A stretch of 64,000 nt of DNA from a virus. Numbering within the stretch: position 1 is the first letter of the stretch; each line of letters opens with the position of its first letter. Shown piece by piece: positions 25,343 through 33,454 of this stretch. The stretch is from positions 31,948 through 95,947 of the IMG/VR virus record IMGVR_UViG_3300037247_000847. One strand, given 5' to 3'. Made by a program: the position numbers and the translations under genes. The notes under the pieces were generated by a model. That model ran no database searches. It had not been told where the DNA came from and saw nothing but the letters and a program-made list of their open reading frames with translations.

Positions 25343-28300
25343 GTGGTTAGGATCGCTCCTTCAGGTGGCAGAACTCGTAGAAAAGGTGGAGCCATCTCAT
25401 TAGCAGGTGCTGACGTACCCATTGTAACACCTGCTCGAGACCCTGGGCTAAACGTTCCCCTTATTCCAATCCCAGGAGGTGAAATGGGGGGTGTTATAGG
25501 GGAGGGACTTCAGTCTTTAGGGAATGTACTTGATCAGGGTGCTAATCTAGCTTTACAGGTGGTTCAACGCGATGAGGGTCTAGCTAGAGACGCTGACGAG
25601 ACTTCATATTCTGACACATTGCAGGATACAATTAGGGATCTTCAGAAAACAGCTGATCTTTCAGACAGCGCACTGGTAGAAGCTGCTGGTGAAAAGATGT
25701 TTCAGGAGAAGATGCGTATCCTAAGTGAGCACAAGGGTGGGAAAATAAGTAGCACTCTACTCGATAATCGCCTAACAAAAATGCATAATCGTTTCGCTGA
25801 CACACTTGCAGTAATAAATATTAATGCAGCTGATACCCGTTTGAACCTGGCTGTTGATAGGAAAATATCATCTATTGCTAGAGATGTACTCACTGATCCT
25901 GATGTACTTATGTCAGAAGATCCGTTAGAGTCTTTTCGTTTCCATACAGGTCAGCTTGAAGAGGAAATAGATTTCCTTGAGCTTAGACCAGATCAAGCTC
26001 GTATAGTAAGACAGGTTGGGAGGTCTGAGATTGCTTTGTCAATGATTACACCCCTTATCAAAAATGGTCAATTTGAGCGAGCTAAGGTGCTGCTACGAAG
26101 TGATGAGATAGCAGAGGTATTGTCACCTGGGCAGCATCGCGACGCAATACAGAGAGTAATTGATGCAGAAAGAAAATCAGTTGAGGTGAAAAACGAAGGA
26201 CAGGAGTTTCTTAATACAGCTAGGACTATTCTTGGTCCAACTGCTACTGACGATGACGTTCGTGATGCAGCTGCACAGATGGCAGGTATGGAACAAGATG
26301 GGGGATTTAAGATAGTAGATGTGGGGGGAGGTAAAGTTGTTGCTGTAAATGAAGATACTTTAGAAGTTCAGACACTTGTTTCAGGTCCAACTGAAGACGA
26401 GAAAGTTGCGCTAGAGAGTCGATTAGAGAATGCCAGACTTATAGCAAGAAAAGATGTCATGAGTAGTATGGCTGTAGACGCTGGACTTGGTCAGCTGTTT
26501 GGAGTAGCACCAACTGAACCTGTTAGTGGTGAAGGAGAAAAATCTAAACCTGCTGCACCCACTGCAACTGAGAAAGAGGGTGCACCTGCTGGACCAGAAG
26601 TGGTACCACCATTATCCGAGGAGGCTGTTTCTACCCCATTTGGTCCTGAAGAGGAGCCAGCTAGTAGTGATATGCAATCGGTATTAGGCCTAATGGCTCT
26701 TTCACGGAGATTTTTCCTTATTGGTGATAATGTATCAGCAAATGGTTTGCTGAGTCAGGCTCGTATGATCGTAGATAACAGTCGTGAAATACAAGAACAG
26801 AGGGAGCTAGACAAACCAATTACAAATGTGGAAATGCTTAGAGAGCTGGGTCTACCACTTGGTGCAACAATGAGACAGGGTGCTGGTAGAATGCTACAAT
26901 CTGCTGAGCAACTCCAGTCAGTTCGACAGAAGGGTGAGCGTATAACTCTTGATGAGGCACGTGAATTTCAGGTACCTACAACTATTAATAGAGGTGAGTT
27001 AGAGGCTATCCAACGTGATCGAGAGAGATCAGGAGCAGGGTCGGCTGTTCCTCGTACTTTTGAGGAGAAAGCTCAGGCTGGATCTCTTGCTAGTGCACGT
27101 GGTAGGAATCAGGCGCAAGCGGAAGTACAAATGAGATTTGTGTTTGAGACTCATCAGCAGGTTACTGATATATTAGAAGAGATAAAAGATGATCCAACTC
27201 TAGTGGGTACTGTTGGTGCTATGCGTGCTACAGGTCGTACAGCTCTTACCCTGTTAGCCGATCTCGGCTTTGATAATTTCGTAGATGCGGCTAGGGATAT
27301 CGCATCTGACCAGTCCGATTTGGGGGCTGATGAGATATTTGATTTCTTCGATGACCCTTTACTATCGGCTCTTGACCTTTTGTCTAATTCGATTGGTATA
27401 AATCGGGCTCGCTTACGTAATCCCATTGGTCGCGTACCTGTTGAGATTATTAAGAGGTCCATTAAGGATTCTGACCTAACAAAATTTGGTGGTTCCGAAA
27501 AGATTATTGATGTGTTGAATAGAGTTCTTAAGGACGAGCTAGGTCGTCGTAGGAATGTTCTTAAGAAGCAATTCCCAGGTATGTTTGATCCTTTCGAGGA
27601 CGGGGGTGAAATTTCTGAGGAACAAGTTATCCCACCTGGCATTCCTGAGTTCCGTCTTGAGGGTGGTAAATTCGTTCCTGTAATTCCTGATGAAGCCTCA
27701 GGAGGTGGCTCCCCGGAGATCCCTTTTAAGGGTGAAGTGGAACAAGATGAGATTGATAAAGCTCGTTTGGAAGCTGAAGAGCGTTTCCCCTTTATCAAGC
27801 AATTTAGTCAAGTGCAGGTTGCACCCTCAACCGTGCAGAATAAGGGAGGTTTGGGTGAATTTGTCGAGCCAGATAGCCCAGACAATCCTTTACCGGGTCA
27901 GTTTACTATTACTATTGGAGAGGGATCACGAGGCTTACAGGGTGGAGTAGCTGATACGGTTGTCGCCGATATGGTACACGCTGCTGCTGAGTTCAGCCCT
28001 GAATTCCAATCTCTTAAGAAAAAGTTGGTTAAAAGTTTTAGTAAAAGTGAGTTGGAGCTTGCACGACGCAGATACAACGACGACTTTAAGGGAAAGTTTA
28101 CTGGATCAAACTTTTCAACATTTGAAAATTTCCTGGAGAGTTTTTGGACGGAGGGCATGGTTCAGCATCTCTTATTGCCTGAAAATTCTGAAATTGGGTC
28201 TATCCAAAAAAATAATCCGAAGGCAGTTCCCATATTGAACGACATTGAAGCATTGTTCAAGAGAGAGCCGGTTAGTCCTACAGATAGTTCGGGAGAAATT

Positions 28301-28831
28301 TCTGGTAGTGAAGGTGTAGATGAGTTACGAGGTGAAGCCCCCAACGCGTCTCTTGAAACGATCTTGGTCTCTAACGCCAGTGGCGAATCAACTGTTGACG
28401 AAACCGTGGCTGCGGTTGATCAACTATTTGGTGGTGGTGAATTTCTCAAGCGTGTGGCCAAGGTAGAAAGTAATTTTGGTGCTGATAAAGGTACCTTTAG
28501 AAAGAGGGGTGACCGGGGTATTTGGCAGCTCAATCAAAAGACAGGCTTCGAGGCAACTAAAGACGTCAAAGCACATCCTGGTCTTAAAAAGGCACATGAA
28601 AAAATTCGTGAGGAATTTGGGATCGACTGGAATGAGGTATCGTTCGAGGACTTAGGGAAGCCACTAATCTCCGCCCTTGCGGCGCGGTTGTTCCTGCTCA
28701 CTATCCCTGAGAAAATCCCCGATACACTTGAAGGACAAGCTGTGTACTGGAAGAAGCACTATAATACGGTTAAAGGTAAAGGTACGACTAAGAAGTTTAT
28801 CGAGGACAACTCAATCGAAGTTGAAGGGTAG
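25343..28831 (+). CDS. Large internal virion (core) protein with C-terminal lytic transglycosylase-like domain
   Basis: GTG at 25343 is preceded by AGAAGAGG at proper spacing. The 1162-residue protein is mostly charged helix, as in T7 gp15/gp16. The C-terminus (about 1025-1150) reads FLKRVAKVESNFGADKG and then DRGIWQLN, the layout of soluble lytic transglycosylases, with the probable catalytic glutamate near 1042. In T7 gp16 this domain is N-terminal; here it is C-terminal. It would open peptidoglycan locally during DNA ejection. A proline/glutamate-rich linker lies near residues 395-440. Confidence 0.8.
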   Translation: MVRIAPSGGRTRRKGGAISLAGADVPIVTPARDPGLNVPLIPIPGGEMGGVIGEGLQSLGNVLDQGANLALQVVQRDEGLARDADETSYSDTLQDTIRDLQKTADLSDSALVEAAGEKMFQEKMRILSEHKGGKISSTLLDNRLTKMHNRFADTLAVININAADTRLNLAVDRKISSIARDVLTDPDVLMSEDPLESFRFHTGQLEEEIDFLELRPDQARIVRQVGRSEIALSMITPLIKNGQFERAKVLLRSDEIAEVLSPGQHRDAIQRVIDAERKSVEVKNEGQEFLNTARTILGPTATDDDVRDAAAQMAGMEQDGGFKIVDVGGGKVVAVNEDTLEVQTLVSGPTEDEKVALESRLENARLIARKDVMSSMAVDAGLGQLFGVAPTEPVSGEGEKSKPAAPTATEKEGAPAGPEVVPPLSEEAVSTPFGPEEEPASSDMQSVLGLMALSRRFFLIGDNVSANGLLSQARMIVDNSREIQEQRELDKPITNVEMLRELGLPLGATMRQGAGRMLQSAEQLQSVRQKGERITLDEAREFQVPTTINRGELEAIQRDRERSGAGSAVPRTFEEKAQAGSLASARGRNQAQAEVQMRFVFETHQQVTDILEEIKDDPTLVGTVGAMRATGRTALTLLADLGFDNFVDAARDIASDQSDLGADEIFDFFDDPLLSALDLLSNSIGINRARLRNPIGRVPVEIIKRSIKDSDLTKFGGSEKIIDVLNRVLKDELGRRRNVLKKQFPGMFDPFEDGGEISEEQVIPPGIPEFRLEGGKFVPVIPDEASGGGSPEIPFKGEVEQDEIDKARLEAEERFPFIKQFSQVQVAPSTVQNKGGLGEFVEPDSPDNPLPGQFTITIGEGSRGLQGGVADTVVADMVHAAAEFSPEFQSLKKKLVKSFSKSELELARRRYNDDFKGKFTGSNFSTFENFLESFWTEGMVQHLLLPENSEIGSIQKNNPKAVPILNDIEALFKREPVSPTDSSGEISGSEGVDELRGEAPNASLETILVSNASGESTVDETVAAVDQLFGGGEFLKRVAKVESNFGADKGTFRKRGDRGIWQLNQKTGFEATKDVKAHPGLKKAHEKIREEFGIDWNEVSFEDLGKPLISALAARLFLLTIPEKIPDTLEGQAVYWKKHYNTVKGKGTTKKFIEDNSIEVEG

Positions 28832-28836
28832 ACGTC

Positions 28837-30702
28837 ATGGGTGAAATGTTAATACGGGATGAAGAAGGAAATGCTATTGGTATTTTCAATATTGAAGGTG
28901 ATAGCCCTAATGAGGTGGAGACACAAGCTCTTATTGAGTTTATGGGGCGTTCTGAAGATGAAGGCGAAGAAGATCCTCTTCCTTTACCTACACGTACTGT
29001 TTCTAACATTAGGGGTGGTGGTCGTACTGGGGTCCTAAGTATTGTAGAGGGATTAGAACCACCACCTGTTAATATTCCAGATCGTGAAGGACCTCTCGGT
29101 CTGATGCCACTTGAATCTAGAATGGGTGTTAGAAGGGGAGTTGAAGCGCAGCCAGGTCTCGTTCAGTTTGTTACCGAAATGACACCTAGTGCTTTAGGAA
29201 CTGCTGGTGGTGCGACCCTAGGAGGAGTACTCACGGCTGGTAATCCTCTCGGGATCATAGGTGGTGGTGTATTAGGAGGTTTTCTTGGTGAGCTTGCTGC
29301 TCAGGAGACTGGTATCGCTCCGACGAGTGAACTAAATCTATTACTTGCAGGTGGAGGTCCCTTAGGAGGCCCACTCGTGGGTGGAGTTCTAAAAGGGATT
29401 AAACGTGGGGCTGGCGCTGGGTTTACGAAGTTATTTCCTGCTGCTAGAGTAGCTAGAGCTCGTAATGTCATGGGTCGTGCTGTGAGTGAATTTGAAAGTA
29501 TCGGTGCGACTATACTTAATAAAATATCAGGTGTATCTACTCTTCCTGCTAGTGAACTCTATAAGGCAACCGCTCGAGCAAAAATTCGTATCCCTGTTGA
29601 CCAATTAAAGAGCACACGAGATGAGATTGCTGCACTAGTTAAAAGGCTCACTCCTTTATCTGCACTACCCGACGTAGGGCAGTCTCTAAAGGCTTTAGAG
29701 CAAGTTAGCGCGACTATGTTGAATAATCCTAAAGGGGTTCTTTTATCAGAGTTTATTGAAGCTCGTGGTTTTATTGGTGCTATTATTGGTAACTTGACAA
29801 AGAAAGGTGGAACCAAGTTAAATGTCTCTAAGAGAGTCTTTGCTAAAATGACTGACGATCTAGATAGGTTCGCTAAGAGTCCTTTCAGAAAGGGTCGTCA
29901 AGCACGTTTGGCTAAATCAGCTATTAAGAGAGCAAAACTAGAATTTGCTGTAGAGAGAATACAAGGAAAGGTAGCACAATTTACTCAACGAAACGTCAAG
30001 GGTATTCCACCAGATGATACAGTAGTTAATTTTAAGAGTTTATCGAAATGGCTTGATGATGTTACCAATCCAAAACATAAGGCAAAATTTGACAAGAACT
30101 TTACAGAATCGCTGAAAGAACTCCTACCTGAGTTAAAAAAGAGAATAGATGTGCTTGCCAAGATGAGTGCAACTGGTAGTCCAGCTGGTCCTGGTTCTAT
30201 CGTAATTCGAGGACAATCAGCAAAGCTTGGTAGAGGACTCGTTGGTGGTGCACTAGGTTTTCTAGGTACAGGAGGTTCTGCAGCAGGCGCCGCAATCGGT
30301 GGCTTAGCATTTGCTCAGCTTCCAGAGATGATGGTTGCAATGCTTGTAACTAAGCCAGGTGCTGCTTTCTTAGAAGCTGCTGCAAAAGCGGGTAAGGGTA
30401 CTATTAATCATCGTGCTTGGCTTACGGCCTCAGAGATCGTGTTCCGTGTTCTTGGAGAAACTGGGGCGGGTAAAGGTGGTGTCCTTCGAGATGTCCTTGA
30501 GGATCTTGAGCCTTCTGCGGTTAAGAAGGGTGTATCCCCAAGAGGTGGGGGTCGAACAGGACCTTCGTCTAAATCCAAGGTCAAGACCAAAGCCAAAGCC
30601 AAAGAGACAGCTACTGGTGAAGTTACTATCGAGCCGAAGCGTACTCGTAAGCGTCTCTCGGAAGAGACAAAGGGTTTTTTGCGACCGCCAATCGCTAACT
30701 AA
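28837..30702 (+). CDS. Internal core / DNA ejection protein, glycine-rich
   Basis: The 621-residue product follows the transglycosylase-bearing core protein by six bases. It has two glycine-rich hydrophobic segments, about residues 120-200 (GTAGGATLGGVLTAGNPLG) and about 465-500 (LVGGALGFLGTGGSAAGAA). These could insert in membrane. A helical middle and a lysine-rich tail ending FLRPPIAN complete it. Position and composition suggest the third ejected core protein. It is not closely similar to T7 gp15 or gp16 by eye. Confidence 0.65.
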   Translation: MGEMLIRDEEGNAIGIFNIEGDSPNEVETQALIEFMGRSEDEGEEDPLPLPTRTVSNIRGGGRTGVLSIVEGLEPPPVNIPDREGPLGLMPLESRMGVRRGVEAQPGLVQFVTEMTPSALGTAGGATLGGVLTAGNPLGIIGGGVLGGFLGELAAQETGIAPTSELNLLLAGGGPLGGPLVGGVLKGIKRGAGAGFTKLFPAARVARARNVMGRAVSEFESIGATILNKISGVSTLPASELYKATARAKIRIPVDQLKSTRDEIAALVKRLTPLSALPDVGQSLKALEQVSATMLNNPKGVLLSEFIEARGFIGAIIGNLTKKGGTKLNVSKRVFAKMTDDLDRFAKSPFRKGRQARLAKSAIKRAKLEFAVERIQGKVAQFTQRNVKGIPPDDTVVNFKSLSKWLDDVTNPKHKAKFDKNFTESLKELLPELKKRIDVLAKMSATGSPAGPGSIVIRGQSAKLGRGLVGGALGFLGTGGSAAGAAIGGLAFAQLPEMMVAMLVTKPGAAFLEAAAKAGKGTINHRAWLTASEIVFRVLGETGAGKGGVLRDVLEDLEPSAVKKGVSPRGGGRTGPSSKSKVKTKAKAKETATGEVTIEPKRTRKRLSEETKGFLRPPIAN

Positions 30703-30754
30703 TTAGGTTCCTGTATTCATGTATATGAGGTTATACAGAAAATAGGAGGTGGCT

Positions 30755-31159
30755 GTGCATGAAGTAATTGAAAGTGGTATGATCAAACCACTAATGTATG
30801 GTGAGGTATCAACTACTTGTCCTTGTTGTGGTCATGTGTCATACTCAACAACTGGTTTAATCAGTTTTGATTATTGGAAGGGGTTGGTCTTTAAGAAAGA
30901 TAAACGGATATGTTTAGAGCCTATGGAAGCTGATCTGTTAAAGATCTTGCTAGATAATTGGCCTAAAATCTGCTCTAGAGAGAAATTATTAGTAGGTCTC
31001 TACGGGGGTAATTATTGTGAAAGAGTATCTAGTGATAATGTTGGTGTACTTATATCTAAGCTTAGACATAAGATCAAGATATTTGATATTGAAATAAAGA
31101 ACACTAAACGTCGGGGGTGGTTGCTTGTTAAGAAACCTACAGAACGACGATTTAATTAA
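30755..31159 (+). CDS. Zinc-ribbon plus OmpR/PhoB-type winged-helix regulator
   Basis: GTG at 30755 is chosen because AGGAGG ends five bases upstream; the frame-opening GTG at 30749 overlaps that site. The product (134 residues) has TTCPCCGHVSY near the N-terminus (only one CxxC seen), then a winged-helix unit. That unit, LEPMEADLLKILLDNWPKICSREKLL...VGVLISKLRHKI...NTKRRGWLL, closely follows the OmpR/PhoB DNA-binding domain (HTH, recognition helix, wing). No receiver domain is present. Lying last in the late operon, it may control early/late switching or host genes. Confidence 0.75.
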   Translation: MHEVIESGMIKPLMYGEVSTTCPCCGHVSYSTTGLISFDYWKGLVFKKDKRICLEPMEADLLKILLDNWPKICSREKLLVGLYGGNYCERVSSDNVGVLISKLRHKIKIFDIEIKNTKRRGWLLVKKPTERRFN

Positions 31160-31169
31160 GAGATAAAGA

Positions 31170-31274
31170 GACCCCTCACAAGCCCGTAGACCAACGAAAC
31201 CAAATTAGGTAGGGTTTTTACCCTTGAAGGGTCAAATCCTCGTCTGCAGGCCTTGGAGGCGGTCCTAAAATAGG
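31170..31274 (+). ncRNA. Structured 3'-UTR element, copy B
   Basis: Second copy, beginning about ten bases after the stop of the winged-helix gene. The inner stem GTAGAC/GTCTGC (31185-31190/31242-31247) replaces the GCAGG/CCTGC of copy A, with matched changes on both sides. GGGTTTTTACCCTTGAAGGGT and GGCGGTCCTAAAATAGG are conserved. Only a terminator hairpin lies downstream on this strand, so it cannot be serving as a promoter for a rightward gene. Nearly identical to copy C. Confidence 0.75.
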
Positions 31275-31294
31275 TTTAGACCTACATACGAAGA

Positions 31295-31327
31295 TAGCCC
31301 CGGCACCTGTAATGGATGCCGGGGCTA
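31295..31327. terminator. Hairpin between convergent transcription units
   Basis: TAGCCCCGGCA (31295-31305) pairs perfectly with TGCCGGGGCTA (31317-31327) across an 11-base loop. It sits exactly where rightward late genes meet leftward early genes. There is no strong U-tract on either side, so termination may be factor-assisted, but position and stability make a bidirectional transcription barrier the likely role. Confidence 0.7.
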
Positions 31328-31346
31328 CATTCACGACCGGGTTTTG

Positions 31347-31769
31347 CTAGATTTCTCCAGCAGCCGCTTTTTTGAGATTCACAAGGGCGCGAATTTTTAC
31401 CCGCTTAGACGCTGGGCGGCCCTTACTCGGGACCATCCCACCAGTTGCAGGTGAACGAACCATAGTACCCTTCTTAATCGCAGGTTTGGTTTTCAGAGTG
31501 ACTTTGAACAGTCTTGGCATCATGAATTCACCTGCACCACCTGGACGAATAGACTTTTGGATGGCGTCAGTAAGACCGTCCATTGTCGCAGTTATGAGTT
31601 TCTTCATACTCTTCGACGTTATTTCTGATGTGATCTCTTCTTCTTGTTCCTCAACGTAATTCACCAAATAACCAACGAGTTGTGATTTGGTCATCTTGGT
31701 CTTGATAGTCTTCGATCCTGCCATTTTAGCTGCAGGACGAGACCCTTTGTTCTTACGCTTTTTTGCCAT
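31347..31769 (-). CDS. HU/IHF-family DNA-binding protein
   Basis: The 140-residue protein has the HU/IHF body: MTKSQLVGYLVNYVEEQ, then a second helix, AGEFMMPRLFKVTLKTKPA in place of the beta arm start, and KRVKIRALVNLKKA at the end. An extra 30-residue lysine-rich N-terminus precedes it. Such proteins bend and compact DNA. GGAG precedes the ATG. Phage HU homologues may assist packaging, transcription or replication; which applies here cannot be seen. Confidence 0.85.
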   Translation of the reverse strand: MAKKRKNKGSRPAAKMAGSKTIKTKMTKSQLVGYLVNYVEEQEEEITSEITSKSMKKLITATMDGLTDAIQKSIRPGGAGEFMMPRLFKVTLKTKPAIKKGTMVRSPATGGMVPSKGRPASKRVKIRALVNLKKAAAGEI

Positions 31770-31828
31770 TGGTAGTACTCCTTTAGAGGTTTGAGATTAC
31801 TTATCACTCTTATAATACAGGAAAACTA

Positions 31829-32197
31829 CTAAATCTTGTTAGATAGTCTCTTACGGTGACGAGGGATAATAGATTTATCTCTTCCGAGTATACCTTGTAA
31901 CCATGGATCCCATCCTGGTAACCCAGCTCGAAAACAGGCTTCTATACTAGCATACATGGAGCCATTCTTATTTATTATGTCAGCACGAACTTGTTTGTAT
32001 TGAATACCAGGGAACTGAGTTTCCCAACTTTTAACAACACGTTTTGCCTCTCGGACATTTGGGAATGTAATTGCAGAATCTTGGCCAACTGGATCGAGCT
32101 TGGACCAAAATCCTAAACCCATAGCTGATCCTAGATAGATACCCTCACTTCTGGTGTATATAATTATTTGTCTACCTAGTCGTCTTCTATCCAACAT
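31829..32197 (-). CDS. Hypothetical protein
   Basis: ATG at 32197 is preferred to the frame-opening TTG at 32209 because GGAG lies between them at good spacing. The 122-residue product opens MLDRRRLGRQIIIYTRSEGIYLGSAMGLGFWSKLD and has a basic C-terminus. The early part looks beta-rich, and NVREAKRVVKSWE is a helix. No family is recognised. The neighbours are nucleotide-metabolism genes. Confidence 0.6.
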   Translation of the reverse strand: MLDRRRLGRQIIIYTRSEGIYLGSAMGLGFWSKLDPVGQDSAITFPNVREAKRVVKSWETQFPGIQYKQVRADIINKNGSMYASIEACFRAGLPGWDPWLQGILGRDKSIIPRHRKRLSNKI

Positions 32198-32215
32198 CGT
32201 GTTCTCCAATATTAA

Positions 32216-32803
32216 TTAAGTTCGTCCTAGCCACACTTTTCCAAAACGGTCAATCTGACGTAATTCATCTGGTGTTTTAGTTTCTTGGTCTGGAACCTTA
32301 AGCTTGGAAGGTTGCGCCCCTGTTTTCTGGTCTTGATATTGACCAGAATAAGGTTGCTCTGTATGTTCGTCTAGATAATGAAACACAATCTGCGCGATAG
32401 GTGTACCTGCATTGAGAGTTAAGTCTTCTTTATCCAGCTGACGTCCTTGTGTAATTTGTTCGTCTCCTTGTTTCCAGGAATGGAGTAGGTGATATGAAAT
32501 TTCCAATGTTAGATATCCTCCCCACCCAGGATCTATAAAGGTATTCTGGACCAAAACACCAGCTCTTGCTAGTGAAGACTTGTCATGTACTACACCACAG
32601 ACGTTGTCTGGCATAGTAAAGTGTTCCATAGTAGATGCGAGTGTGACCAAACCTTCGTATAGATAAGTATCTTCTGCTAATCTCACATCATACGATGCTG
32701 CACCACAACCATAGCTAAGGTTAGTCGATTCGTGTATGGTTCTCTCACAAAATGGTAGTAAGATTTTAGCTTTCTTGATCGATTGGTACGACAACACACT
32801 CAT
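32216..32803 (-). CDS. dCTP deaminase / dUTPase-family protein
   Basis: The 195-residue protein has the trimeric dUTPase/dCTP deaminase motifs: VCGVVHDKSSLARAGVLVQ (the RSSLAR-like loop), NTFIDPGWGGYLTLEI and GTPIAQIVFHYL. This pattern favours dCTP deaminase, which yields dUTP, over plain dUTPase. It would feed the dUMP pool used by the hydroxymethylase at 49878-50954. AGAGGA precedes ATG 32803; the GTG one codon earlier is less likely. Confidence 0.85.
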   Translation of the reverse strand: MSVLSYQSIKKAKILLPFCERTIHESTNLSYGCGAASYDVRLAEDTYLYEGLVTLASTMEHFTMPDNVCGVVHDKSSLARAGVLVQNTFIDPGWGGYLTLEISYHLLHSWKQGDEQITQGRQLDKEDLTLNAGTPIAQIVFHYLDEHTEQPYSGQYQDQKTGAQPSKLKVPDQETKTPDELRQIDRFGKVWLGRT

Positions 32804-32819
32804 CACATTTCCTCTCTAT

Positions 32820-33329
32820 TTATCTTATCGCTGTTGATAACACAGTAAGTCCCCGACGTAATAATTCAATATCAGATTTCTCGTCCTTGCGGAGAGTATT
32901 GATGATAGCCGTCTCAACATCCTTGCCGCAAGCCTTTAGTATATTATACACGTCATCATATTTCTTTTTGACTTTAGCAAACTTCTTTTGGGCAGATTTA
33001 GATAGGTCTTCGATCGCAGGTGAAGTAAATTTCTCATGTCCAGAGGCTTGTACACCGGAAGAGCGGTGCAACATTGTTTCATAATTACGGGTTACTTTGC
33101 TAAGATGCTCAGCAGCCTCATATTGGTCTCTTGTAATAACCCCAACAAGATATAGTCGTCCGTAGTGCCATTCAGCTTCCTGTCGTGTTGCTAATCTACG
33201 GATCATTTGGCTAGGATAGGTCTCTAACAGGTTTAATAATTCTTGTTCACGATGTTGAAGTTCATATGCTCTAATAACAGGTTTATTACGTCTACCTGAT
33301 ATAGTCTTTTGCTTTTTGTGTTCTGTCAT
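32820..33329 (-). CDS. Hypothetical helical protein
   Basis: This 169-residue basic, predominantly helical protein starts 22 bases after element C and has no convincing Shine-Dalgarno sequence. Recognisable segments are ELQHREQELLNLLETYPS, RRLATRQEAEWHYGRLYLVGVI and a lysine-rich stretch KSAQKKFAKVKKKYDD. No family is assigned. Its lack of a ribosome site directly after the structured element could mean that translation depends on the element or on the upstream gene. Confidence 0.6.
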   Translation of the reverse strand: MTEHKKQKTISGRRNKPVIRAYELQHREQELLNLLETYPSQMIRRLATRQEAEWHYGRLYLVGVITRDQYEAAEHLSKVTRNYETMLHRSSGVQASGHEKFTSPAIEDLSKSAQKKFAKVKKKYDDVYNILKACGKDVETAIINTLRKDEKSDIELLRRGLTVLSTAIR

Positions 33330-33350
33330 AACTAATCCGATACGCTAAAC

Positions 33351-33454
33351 CTATTTTAGGACCGCCTCCAAGGCCTGCAGACGAGGATTTGACCCTTCAA
33401 GGGTAAAAACCCTACCTAATTTAGTTTCGTTGGTCTAGAGGCTTGTGAGGGGAT
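33351..33454 (-). ncRNA. Structured 3'-UTR element, copy C
   Basis: Third copy, on the minus strand, starting at the base after the ribonucleotide reductase stop and filling the space before the next gene. Its loop and 3' arm match copy B almost base for base, while the outer 5' arm differs. It is in the same orientation as local transcription, so the RNA form is the same as in copies A and B despite the opposite genomic strand. Confidence 0.75.

Noticed and set aside
33351-33454. Elements as N4-type hairpin promoters because of the CCCT-TGA-AGGG hairpin
   Set aside because: No virion RNA polymerase gene is in the window and copy B has nothing to transcribe downstream; the hairpin is better explained as part of the larger fold.
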